Assembly (NCBI RefSeq): GCF_013373865.1
Contig: NC_050472.1
Location: 7,187,276 to 7,251,275 of the forward strand
DNA: 64,000 nucleotides
Direction of reading: 5' to 3'
Source of the DNA: Monomorium pharaonis
Lineage: Eukaryota; Arthropoda; Insecta; Hymenoptera; Formicidae
The position numbers and the translations under genes were made by a program. Shown one piece after another: positions 1-11,871 of this stretch (positions are counted from its first letter, which is position 1; every line of letters begins with the position of its first letter). The notes under the pieces are model-generated. The model searched no databases. It saw only the letters and a program-made list of their open reading frames with translations, and had not been told where the DNA came from.

Positions 1-1606
1 TTATTGACTCTACACACAGTCTATTCCTTTATTTTTTATAAAGTATAACAATTCGCCAAGTTTATTATGGCTCAGTATAGGTGCATTGAAAGTTGGAAGA
101 TTTTAATAGAATTATGGAATTATTCGAAAAACTAGGATAATATTTGTTACATAAAAACTAATTAAAAATGGTTAAAAATAGTTTGCAAATTATCTCGCTC
201 GTATTCCGGTATCGCAGACGTAATACATATACATATATACGCGGGCTCGCGTTGTTTCATGAATCAAACTACGAATCGCACCGCTTTCCAAGTCACGCAT
301 ACCGTACTTCTGAGCGTGACCAGGCGGATCAAAAAGTAACCTGTGACTGACAAAAGGTAGACGGTATCGTGCGCGGTTGATATCTCAAAATTCATATATC
401 ATTCCGTCCCGGGAATATTTTTATGCACCGCCGCCTCCTGCTTTTCTCAGAGAGCATCAAAATCAATCTCCGCAGCACATTCGTGACGCGATGTTCCCTG
501 GAATTTATTTCCAAGATTATGTTCTTACTGCGAACTAGAATCGCAATCGTAGAATTAATTCTTAAATGCAAATATGGTATTTGAATAGGCAATTCTTTGA
601 TTCTCAGTATCCGCTAGATCGCGAGTTATTTGTCAATTTTAGATTAATAAATGCAACAAACAATAAATATATAATTTTGAATTATTAAATTCTTTAATAA
701 AAATTGATTTGAGCTCAAGGAAGTTGATAATCGCTCATTGTAGTTTTAATTAGGTGCTGAATGCAATCCCATTTATCAAATTTCTCTATTATGTCACAAT
801 TTTGAAAATTTACATTAAAATTGGAAATAGTTTTTTTTTTAATGTATTTTGTAACTGCCATATATAACATATATTGGAAAAATTTTAATATAAAATTTCT
901 TTAAAAATAATTCTAATTTTACATAAGGTTAAAATTATTAAAACTTTTAAAACAAATTTCTTATCAAGAGACACGGCAGTGTCTCGCGCCAAGTGAACGC
1001 GCAGCGCGAGATCACCGTACATTTACGCGAATACGCGACTTGCAAGCACCTGAGATCATCAGATCTCAATAAAGATTTAACCGATCGAGTTCTAACTAGG
1101 TTCAATCAAAAGCTTGGATTTGATTTATATAAAAAAATGTTTTAATTTTTTTTCTGCGTGCTCTACGAGCGGAGATATAGTGACGCAAAGTCCAAAATGT
1201 AAATTTTTCGTTTAAGATACGTCGTCGGTCTTTGTCAAGTATTCACGAATTCAACACGAGAGGATTCTTCTATGATTTACCTGTGACAGCTAATAGATAA
1301 GTATATTATATAAAATTTTTATTTTTTTTTTATAGAAATAATTATTTTGAGATCAGTCAATATACTTTGTGCCATGTTTTATTTTTAGTTATATATTAAA
1401 AGAAAGAGAGGAAAAAACACTGTATTTGAAGGTAAAGTAAAATAGAAGAAGAATAGATAAAAGAAAGAAAGAATCGGTAAGAAAAATTAAAAAGAAAAAG
1501 TAAGAAGAATAAAATAAAGTAAGTCACATATATACACATATAAATAAATTATAATTAATGTATGTTAAAAAGAGTGTTATTGTCAAATTGAGAGAAAGGG
1601 AAAGAA

Positions 1607-1641
<35 letters not shown>

Positions 1642-2863
1642 AAGAAAAGAATAACATGTGTAATAATATTTATATATGTATGTATGTATGTATGTATATA
1701 AATTTAATGTATGTGTATATATATATACACTGTTAAAAATTTCCGTTGTAAAATCACAATAAAAGTGTTGGAAGCTTTTATCCAACTAAAATGTGCTGTA
1801 AATTTAAAGTACAGCTATGTTGTGTTACCACAAGATGTTATTTGTAATTTCACAACATAACTGTACTTTAAATTTGCTGTACAGCAAATTTTAGTTGGAT
1901 AAAAGCTTCCAATACTTTTATTGTAATTTTACAATAGAAATTTTTAACAATGTAGGCATGTCTGTCAATTTAATTAATTATTTCTTATTAGTATATTATT
2001 GTTAGGTAATGATAAATACGTAGAATATTATTATAATTCAGGCAAGCAGTATATCATTTAAATAGAAAAATAATTTTAATTAGAAATGTAAATATTATGC
2101 GTAATGAAAATTAACTTGTATTAAATATATGTAATATTAAATATATATGTATATAATACTACATATTATAGAACTACATTTAACAGTTTAAATTAATTTG
2201 TGTAAATTATTAATTTTTTAAAAATAAATTTAAAAATATTTAACTTTAATTTAATTTTTAATTAAATGAACAAAGTAAAATAGCACACACATACAAAATA
2301 TATGAAATGATATATTAGTTAAGTTTAATTTTAATGAAGCAACATTAAAGTAAAAGTATTATAAAGTAAATGTACTTGCCGTTATTATTAATATTATTAT
2401 TTTTTCTAATAAAACATTTTTTAGAATTATGGTGCTACTATATTTAGAATAGAAAATACTATATTAGAATAGAAAAAAATTAGAATATCATAATAAATTA
2501 TTATACATTGTTTTCATATTATAACAATACTTATTGTTTCATGCCAGTTGAAAGTTATAAGTACGTAATTGCATTAACGATTATGCATTTATGATGTTAT
2601 ATTAATAGAATCATATAATTTTTTAACCGCTGAGTGGTAGGTCGATTTGACTTCGATTTTGTCGTCCCCGTTGGATTAACACTGAAGAAAATTCTAGAAC
2701 AATTAATACATGCAATATTAATTAAAATAATGAATATTTATACAGGATCTTAAAAAAATCATTTAGTATTTATATGTACCGTATTAATGTTAAATAATTT
2801 TTTAAACCCTATATAAAACATTTGTTTGAATTGTTTGATTTAATAATAAAATGTATCTAATAG
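1..2863. other. AT-rich stretch without a supported gene
   Basis: Apart from the hairpin element at 1726-1954 and a short GA-rich microsatellite near 1610-1650, I see no open frame with coding character. It may be the intron of a minus-strand gene whose first exon could lie in the GC-rich block at 2875-3205, but no further exon is visible here. Confidence 0.4.
1726..1954. mobile_element. MITE-like hairpin element
   Basis: Long imperfect inverted arms begin TACACTGTTAAAAATTTC and end GAAATTTTTAACAATGTA, and TA at each end fits a Tc1/mariner-type target duplication. The arms contain the matching pair GGAAGCTTTTATCCAACT / AGTTGGATAAAAGCTTCC. There is no coding capacity. The sequence at 3213-3381 ends in a similar AACAGTGTA motif and may be related. 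Confidence 0.7.
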
Positions 2864-2874
2864 TTAAAATATCA

Positions 2875-3205
2875 GGCGACAAGGAAAATTGTCGAGCGTC
2901 TGCACGGCGCCCGCGCCGGCCGAGAGCCGGGGTCCGTTGAGTGGGGGAAACCGTCTCGAACGTTCTTCGTGCAAGCACACGTCTAATATTTTCGCTGACT
3001 TACCTGAATCAGTCAATCCTCTTATCCTAAAGCACAAAAATGCACAGAAGCAGTCAATCACCACGCAGCACCACACGAATAGTACGAGAAGATACAATGG
3101 CGGCGGACCGCGGCTCGTCTAGTCGGCCAAGCCGGCCCGGGACCCGGGACCCGGGACCTCGCGATCTCGCAATCTCGCGATATGCGCAAATCGCTAATGC
3201 GCATC
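2875..3205 (-). promoter_or_regulatory. GC/CpG-rich block, possible promoter and first exon of a minus-strand gene
   Basis: This is an island of high GC and CpG density in otherwise AT-rich DNA. On the minus strand a consensus splice donor CAG|GTAAGT lies at 3006-2998, with the exon side ending at 3004, so the block could hold a transcription start and a non-coding or short coding first exon. A short direct repeat of GGGACCC occurs near 3136-3160. No downstream exon was identified to the left, so this is a candidate only. Confidence 0.35.
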
Positions 3206-3212
3206 CGCGTCG

Positions 3213-3381
3213 CGCCAATTTTGTAAACTTTCAGAAAATTTCTGTTGTAATTTCACAATCGCAGTAAAACGTCACATGATTTGTAAATTTACAATACCCT
3301 TACAATAAAAATGTGTTGTAAATTTACAACACATTTTTATTGTAAGGGTATTGTAAATTCACAAATATTTCTAACAGTGTA
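3213..3381. mobile_element. Hairpin MITE-like element
   Basis: The core at about 3280-3367 is a near-perfect palindrome: TTTGTAAATTTACAATACCC is mirrored by its complement downstream around a TGTTGTAAATTTACAACA centre. The right end reads AACAGTGTA, as in the element at 1726-1954, which suggests the same family. Non-coding. Confidence 0.6.
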
Positions 3382-3392
3382 TATTTACATAC

Positions 3393-3803
<411 letters not shown>

Positions 3804-5024
3804 AATAAGGAAGAATATTAGGTAACAAAAAATAAAAAATAACGTTGCTAATAATGTGTTTATATACATGTATTTATTTTTATATGTATGTATGTATGTC
3901 ATATAAAGATGTACGTACCCACATGTGTGCGCGCGCGCGCGCGTGTATTTTTTATCTCTTTTTTTCTTTTTTTCTTTATATAAATAATGCTTTTCTTTTT
4001 TTCTTTATGTTATACATAGATATAATAATTATTTGTTATTACTTGTATACGATATTTATTACGAGTAATTATTTAAATTATTGGAACTATATGTATAACA
4101 TAAGGAAAAAAAAGAAAAAAAAGCATTACTTACACAAAAAAAGGAGAAAAAGATAAATAAAATTTACAAATAGCACACAGAAACACACACACATAAGTAC
4201 ATATATACATTCTTCTATATACATACGAACATATAAAAATATTTACTTATATATATAAACATACTTATATATTTACTCTAGACAATCTAAGATATTATTT
4301 TTTCCATAAATTAGTATGTAGAAATATAATATGTATATATGTAGTATTTTTTTTTAGTAGAAAAGGACTTTTAATTCAAATTGTGGCTGTTTTGTCGATT
4401 ATCTACTCAAGGAAAAGAAAAAAGAGAGAAAAAGAGAATAATAAGTACAGCCATAAAAAACCTTTTTTTTAAATATGTAGCCACAAAAAATTGACAAATT
4501 ACAAACAGAAGTTGACAAAAGTAATATGGAGAATGAAGCTCTACAGGAAATTACAAAGCATGCAGTATTAGGTAGTTATATAGTAACAAATGCTTGGTGC
4601 TGCAGTTATAAATATTTAGTATGTATAAAACAATATAAAATTATAAATGTTAAACAATTACAAAAATTTGATCTATCTGGAAAAAGTAATAATATAGGAA
4701 TACCTTTGTTTCTATATTTTTAAAAAATGATTTAGCAAAGTGCCATCAAAGTTTGTAAGGAATTCAAGAAGCTACGCATATATCAAGCCAATATATTCTA
4801 TATGCATTGTTAGACATTTAGGAAGACAAAAATTTGGTACATTATTTACTACCGCATTTTACTCTCTAAATCTTAACTCTCTTAATCTATTAGTGGATAT
4901 TCACTGATTTGCAGTGGCATACTTATAACTGTGATAATCAGTGAATATTCATTGACGCAGCCTAAATAAGATGCTTAATACTACAAAATGCGTGATATTC
5001 GAACAAAATTACCTTTTTTAAAAA

Positions 5025-5245
5025 AAGGTAAAAAAAAACGCCAAGTATGTGTATGTGAGCACCTAAGGAAAAAACTATTATATTAGGTAAATTGTTTTAC
5101 TGTCCTATTGTTTTATTGTCTTTTCTACACAAATAATGATATAAAGTAAATGCGCTAATTATAAGAATATTTGTACAAAATTTATTTATTACAATTTTTT
5201 ATTAAAATATTTAATAATAAACAGGCTTGATAATCAAATAATTAA
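5025..5245 (+). repeat. Dispersed repeat, inverted copy at about 17225-17455
   Basis: The segment with ATATTAGGTAAATTGTTTTA, GACAGTAAAACAAT-type text and ATAAGAATATTTGTACAAAA is found again, reverse-complemented, at about 17225-17455. Identity is high over roughly 220 bases. Both copies have a poly-A/T rich AAAAAAGGTAAAAAAA edge. It is likely a fragment of a non-autonomous transposon; no ORF is present. Confidence 0.6.
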
Positions 5246-6187
5246 ACAATTACTTTTAATTAATTAAAATATTACTTTTAATTAATATTTAATTATTAAT
5301 TAATTTTAACTTTATTATAAAATTTTAACTGTGAGAAACTTGGAATTTAACTTAAAAAAACTTGATATTAAATATATCGACTTGTTGTAAAAAATCGATT
5401 ATAAAATGAGCAACGATAAACCATATATGTAGCAAACGTCAGAAAAACCATTATGAAGCAACAAAATTTGTTGTAGATATTTTATTATGCCATCGGGATA
5501 AGCAAAATTTATAGTAAAAATCCATTTTTATAATAAAAAATGGATATTACTACTAATACAAACTTTTATTAAAATTATAAAATAATACATTCTGTACAAG
5601 CTAGCGACCAGGTATTTTAACTTAGATCATTTAGATTTTTTATATTTTTATAATGTAACTTTAATTTTGCATGTCTGTCCGTCTCTCACTCTCTCTCTCT
5701 CTTTCTTTGTTTAAATTATTGATTATTTAACAACGTAAATCATAGATGAATCCATTGCACCAAAACTAGTGATACAAAATTGTTCTATTAATATTATAAG
5801 AAATAATTGTATTTTACTACAAAAACTTTAATTTCGTAATCAAAGATTTATTTAAAAATAATAAACATTTTTGATAACACAACCCTTTTTTACTCTGATA
5901 GCTTTTTTCTAAAAACTATTTTTTTATTATTGTAAAATGCCTTATTTTTTAATATTTATATTTATATACTTTATCTATATTTCTGCATTTCTTTCAAGAT
6001 TTTAGATTTTTTCAAAATGTTTAGAAAAAATTTTAAATGTTTATAAAATAACATTTTATATTATTTATTCTAGATATATAGAAGCTGACACTTAACGATG
6101 ACGAAATAAACATTAAAACTGAAAAAACTATAAATCTATAATAAAAAAATAATTCTTTAAATTTTAATATTAAATTATTAAAAATAA

Positions 6188-6482
6188 CTAACAAAGTTAA
6201 GAAAAGGCAATATAGAAATGCATAAAACTCAATTAATCAGTAATCATCCTAATTATAAAAATAAGGACAAAATGCACAAAATTAAATATGTAAAAGACAT
6301 TATACAAGATTTGGAAAACTATGGACCAGCTAGTTTAATACACATTGCTATTCTGAGTAACATACTTAAAAGACCCATTAATGTATGGAATGCTAATGGT
6401 AGTTTATACAAGATCATCGGTAGAAAAAAATTGGGACAGTCTATAGATATTGAATATCATGCAAATAATTCTGAACAAATAG
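6188..6482 (+). CDS. Exon of an OTU-like peptidase / RNase A-like toxin-domain fusion gene
   Basis: The frame is open from 6188 and contains an ATG at 6218; whether 6218 is a true start or an internal Met is unknown, because no upstream exon was identified. The peptide resembles the C-terminal half of OTU cysteine peptidases: a YG.ASLIHIAILSNILKRPI.VW segment (the region usually reading WGG..EL.AL....RPI.V), then a Gly-containing turn and an IEYH strand. The exon ends with donor G|GTAAGT at 6482/6483 in phase 1. The next exon at 11872 begins with GT, restoring a Gly codon, followed directly by His-Trp, the expected OTU GHW/GHY catalytic-His motif. That exact phase and motif continuity is the main support for joining the two. 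The intervening intron is about 5.4 kb and contains a transposon. Confidence 0.6.
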
Positions 6483-7413
6483 GTAAGTTATTAAATAAAA
6501 GATGAGTAAAATTATTTTAATTTATAAAATTTTATGATTGAATTAAAAATAATTTTAATTTAAAACAGTTACGTTTTAATCCAATTAAAATAAAATAAAA
6601 AAAATAATTAATTTTTTATCTTAAAACAAACTTTTTTTTACAAGTCTTTTTTTTATATTATTAATCATTATGTAAAAAATTTGACACTTTATTATTTTGT
6701 ACAAACTTAGGTAACTGGCGTCTCATTTTTTTTTATTTATTTAAAGAAATTAAATAATCTCTGAATATTAATATATTTATAGTAATTTAAACAATTTCTG
6801 AATATTTATAAACATATTTTCAAGCTATTAAAAGGTGTTTGGTTATTTTGGAGAAAAAAAATTATACTAATTTATTATCAGTTGAGTCATCAATTAAGTC
6901 ATTAATTGAGTCACATACACCACACATCGCAACCGCGTTGCAGCAATGTTGCAATCAGGGAGAAAAATGTGAGCAACCACACTGGCGATTTAATAAATAC
7001 CAAAGTCGTGCTGATTTGCAGCCCCATTTTTCATTTACATAGAACTACGCATGGTGTAAACATATAAAGTAAAACATCCCCGTGAATGCGCACTCGTTCA
7101 AATTAATAGGGGTTCTCCAAACCAATCAAAGACTTGCATCAAACTCTGTATGTATATGTTCTTTTGTGTGCATGCGTATGTTTTGTTTTATCAATACTAT
7201 GTTTAAATTTAGCCCAAAGTTTGGTGTTAACTTTTGATTGATTCTTGATGCCATTATGCACAATGCTTCACCTTACATTTTTACACTATGGAACTACGTA
7301 GCCATATTTACTCTTTGAGAGAATAATACGCTATTTTTGGTTTGCATTCGTGCTATATCCACGATCAATGATGTGCTGTATTTCGATTATATTTACAAAA
7401 ATTTTATATATAC

Positions 7414-9000
7414 TACCCAGATAGCACACGGACGTCCTTAGGACGTCCTCAGGACGTCCAGGACGGACTTCGTGGATATCCTGAGAACGTCCTGATTTTA
7501 TCCCGGGACGTCCTCAGGACATCCTGAGGAATAGCAAACGAGCGCCACTTTTTAGTCCTCAGGACATCCTGAGGACAGTCTATCGGACATCCTGAGGACA
7601 GTCCATCGGACGTCCTGAGGATACCATAGGATTTCCTCAGGACATCCTCAGGAATAGCAAACAATGACCACTTTTTATCAAATTTTTTAGATTTTTTTTT
7701 TTAGGATTTTTGATAAATGTATTGATTTTTTATAAGAAACTTATAAAAAATTTTTTGAAACGTTTCTCAGAAAAATTTAAAAAATAAAAAATTCCGATTA
7801 ATTTAGAAAATTTTTTAAATATTTTTAAGTATTTTTAACAGTTTTTGAGAATTGAAAAAAAACTTTAACAAAAAATTAAAAGTTCTAATTATTTCTACGA
7901 TAATTTTGTAAGAGGAAGAAGACTATACATGTTTTAGCGACAGTTGTACCTGTTAAAGCATGTTTAATCTCTGTACCCGAGAAAACGGTCACCCATCCAA
8001 GTATCAACCATCGCCGACGATGCTTGACTTCGAAGACCATACGCATCCTAACGCTTCGTGATGATCCATGAGTACTTCTTGTTTATGCATACATATTTGT
8101 TATAGATCATTACAATAGATGTTGTCAGAAGGATGAAACATATATAGTTAACTTATATTTTTATAAATAAATATAAAGTTTTACAGTTTTTTGAAGTCAT
8201 TTTTACATATGCGCGCGAAATAGCATGTGGAATAACTTATTAAAAAACTGTTTTTGCGCCGTTTGTATAAAATAAAATTAAAAAATTATTTAATGTCATC
8301 TTTTATAATTTTTTAGTATTGTTAATATGCCATATTGTTTCAATAAGTGTAGACATTCAATCTGACTTTAAAGTCAACATTTTTACACATTTGATTTTGC
8401 AATACATTCTAGAAATACGTACGATATTCAAAGATTTCTCACTTGCTATATTAATTTACGTTTTTTTCAAAAATTACTATACGTCTAGGATGTCCTAAAT
8501 ACTATTTTGGGATGTCCTGAGGACTTTCGTAGGATGTCCTGAGGACTCTCTTAGGACGTCCTAAGGACTGTCTTGGGATGTCCTGAGGATTGTTTTAGAA
8601 TGTCCTGAGGACTGTCTTAGGATGTCCTGAGGACTTTCAGGATATAATTCTTAGAACATTCTGTGCTATCTAAAATGTCTGGTATTTATACAGTCATTAT
8701 ATTTAAGTTTATCTTCAAACATTTTGTAGCTAATGAAACTCTTTATACAATATTTTAAGACTAACGTTTTCAGCTAGAATACATATATCCTCAGGACATC
8801 CCAAGAATGTCCTCAAGACATGAGTAAAATTTCAATTTATATTAATACTATTACAGAATTTAACATTCTAAACTTACTTTAGAAGTCAAATTTATACATA
8901 AAATATTTACAATAATACAACTATTATATCCTGACAAGATCCCAGGACATCCCGGGACATATTCAGGATGATCCTGAGGACGTCCTGTGCTATCTGGGTA
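7414..9000. mobile_element. 1.6 kb TIR element with AGGACGTCCT-type palindrome arrays
   Basis: The ends are inverted: TACCCAGATAGCAC at the left and GTGCTATCTGGGTA at the right. Two blocks (about 7430-7660 and 8480-8640, plus 8790-8990) are built from many copies of the degenerate palindrome CCTNAGGACRTCCTNAGGA. The interior has no transposase. The centre carries a 5S-rRNA-like stretch (7970-8065). This looks like a non-autonomous DNA transposon, and it lies in the intron between 6482 and 11872. Confidence 0.75.
7970..8065 (-). pseudogene. 5S-rRNA-like segment inside the TIR element
   Basis: Read on the minus strand this contains GAAGTCAAGCATCG, then GATACTTGGATGGGTGACCG and TCGGGTACAG. These correspond to the internal control region (A box to C box) and 3' part of animal 5S rRNA. 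The 5' part of the gene is not recognisable and there are clear substitutions, so it is not a functional 5S gene. It is best read as a captured 5S fragment, possibly a residual Pol III promoter as in 5S-derived SINEs, carried by the transposon. Recognition is by eye from the conserved motif. Confidence 0.7.
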
Positions 9001-9459
9001 CTGTTAAATGGTGTTTACCCAATTTTTTTTTATAGATTATAGAAACATTAAAATGAATAAAAATTAAATAATAATACTCGACCAACAATATAGAAAATAG
9101 TAATCAAATTTTAAAGTTAAAATTTTAAAAAATTAAAAATAAAAGATTAAATAAATAATACACACACACGCACACACATTCTATAAATTAACACCAATTA
9201 TTATAGAACAGAGTTATGAGTTAACGCATAAAATATAAATAATCTAAATTCTGTGTAAAGAAAACTCTAAACTATAGTGCATAAAATGTAATGTATGAAA
9301 ACTATAGCAGAAATATCGAGTAATAACTAATAAAAAAATTTTAAAGTTAATAACTTATATATTTATGAAATTTAACTATTACGTCCTATTTCTCTAGTTC
9401 TTTGTAAAATTTACTTTTTTTTATCTTTTAAACCCACCACATTCCAGAATACCACGCTT

Positions 9460-10190
9460 ACGCTATTCCACGTTTCACATTCCTTTCCCTTTCTATCTTC
9501 TTAATCTTCTCGTTTTCCTCTCTCCTCTCCTACTTTCTTATTCGGATTCTCTATATTTTCATCTCTCGTCTCGTTCTCTCCTATGTCTATTTCACTCGTC
9601 CCAGCTCTTTTTTCTCCTCTCTAACTCTTCTTTCTTACTTTTATCCTCTTTTTTTCTCTATCTCCTTTCTCTTCTATCCCTGAATTCTCCCATTTTCTCA
9701 TTCCATAACTATCATGTACTCTCCATCCATAATTTTCTCTGTCCCATTCTTATCCTTCTGTCCTTCATTTCTACTTTTCTAGTTATCGGTCTTATCTTCC
9801 GCCTAATTGTTTTCCATGTTAAGTCATCATCTAACTATACCTCATCCCCCTTCAATATCCAGTTATTATTCATTATCATTTTTTTCCTCTCTATCTACTT
9901 TTACTATAATCAGTCTCCTTTATCAGTTTTTTCTTCTTCTTTTTTTTTTACCTTCTCTAAACTAACTTTTGTATCTGTGGTTTTTGTTACACCTTCTAGC
10001 ACTTCTCTCCTATTTCATTCCTCTCTCTCATGGTTACAATTAGAATATTCCATCTTCTTTTTTTCTTTTAATTATTTTATAATTTTTGTTTAATTTCTCA
10101 ATTCTTCTTTTCTACTCTCTTAATCCCCCTTCAACGGCGCGATGTACTAATTCTCTCGTTCGTTTCTCATCTCTTACATACTTTTCCACG
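9460..10190. other. Pyrimidine-rich low-complexity stretch
   Basis: About 700 bases are dominated by C and T on the + strand with no open frame of note. The mirror position just outside the right duplicate (63917-64000) is purine-rich on +, so the inverted duplication may continue outward here in degraded form. It lies inside the long intron of the OTU/RNase-like gene. Confidence 0.4.
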
Positions 10191-11871
10191 AACTTTCCCA
10201 CCATACGACTATGAGTGCCGTCACAAAATTTGGTCCCCACAATAATTAATTTAATATTTTAGCTTCTGTTTCATTAATTCTGATCAATATCTATTTTAAT
10301 TTTTCAAACATAGATACAATGTTACCTCTTTTTGAGCTAACAAGACCAGACGCCTTATTTTTGTTAATATTTCTTATTAAAAATGATGAATTACAAGAAA
10401 CAGTAACAAAAATAACCGGGTTTCGATAATACGACTTTTCGGACAAATTGTGCACTACCAACATTTCGGTAAAATTGTATATTGAACAATTGTCTCAGTA
10501 CTTAAATTTCAATATTATAATTTTTCGGACAATTGTCGCACTATTAAAATTTCGATACTTTTTTTTCGGGACAACGCATGTCCACCCTTAATTTCGCACA
10601 AATTCGCTTTACTCTTTCTTACAAACTTAATGACAAATTTTACCCCATTCAACTGCAAACAAAGGTTGCGTTATTTATAGAACTTTTAAGAAGCACATTA
10701 AACATTTTACTAAATGACGCAAACAAAACTTTGTACACGTAGTCATACATGTATGCTATGCGCGTACCTTACACAAGATTGCGCACTTTTCGGTTATTAA
10801 TATAAGAGTAATATTTATAAAAAAAAGTATTAGTATTTGTAAAATAGCTGAGTGTCTCATATTTGGTATTCTTATCGTCATGTAATGTAATCCTTATCCT
10901 TATGTAATATGAGCAATTATCAAAAATTGGCAGTTTTATAAAGTGTTTTAGCTTTTTTTTCTTTTACATGTATCATAAGGTAAATGTCCCTATTCCTGAC
11001 GCCTATAAAGCCGACCCAACAAAAAAATGGCTTAAAAATAAATTCGATAAAGAGTTTCATACTGGTAGATAGCTTAATCCATGCACATTTCAAAAATCTT
11101 AGATTTAATCTATTTTGTCAAGTATTCTTTAGATAGAGACGAATAAAATCGCGTTAGTGCGTGTCTCCTTTATTGACCAGCTGTACCGGATTATGACCGG
11201 GCATGCCTCCATGATCGATCATCTTTTTTCAGAGCATGTAAGGCGAAAGTTTCAAGAACAAAACATAAAAATAAACATAGATTAATGATGAACATAAGAA
11301 ATACACATAAATCATGAAAATAATCATTTTATTTTAATTTAATGATATCAAACAATTAATATTAGCTTATCTAATTTTAACTATCGAATGAATAAAGAAA
11401 ATGACAGTTTCCAACACATTTTTGTTTCCGAATAAGTATAGCAAAGTATTAATAACGAACTATTTAGCACTTGAATTATTCCTTACAACGGATTTTGAAC
11501 GAAATACGTATTATTTACGCGACCGACAATTCTTAAGAATACCTCACTTTTTTTTAAGAATACGCGTGGATAGGATAAGAATAACGTGCGACAAGAAATG
11601 CGAAAAATATATATGTAATTATTGTACTTGCTCTTCACGTTACAATCTTTTTGTACTGCACAAATTCCGGAATTTTTTTACTCAACTAATAAACGTGTTG
11701 ATGAATCGGCAGCCTTGTAAATAACGTCTCATGTCAAAGTAATCGGTAAAGGAAGCATAGTTGGGAATAAGGACATTACTCTTCATTAAATATTTTTAAG
11801 TCGACATTTTACACATAAAAGTCTTGAATAGATTTTAATTTTTATCTCAACTTTTCTAAATCCTTTTCTAG

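Noticed and set aside
4526..4723. 65-codon open frame upstream of the OTU-like exon
   Set aside because: It could be an earlier exon of the fusion gene, but it has no recognisable motif, no phase-matched splice partner and an AT-driven composition, so it was not called.
7449..7664. Minus-strand frame with DVLRT repeats
   Set aside because: It arises from the AGGACGTCCT palindrome array of the TIR element.
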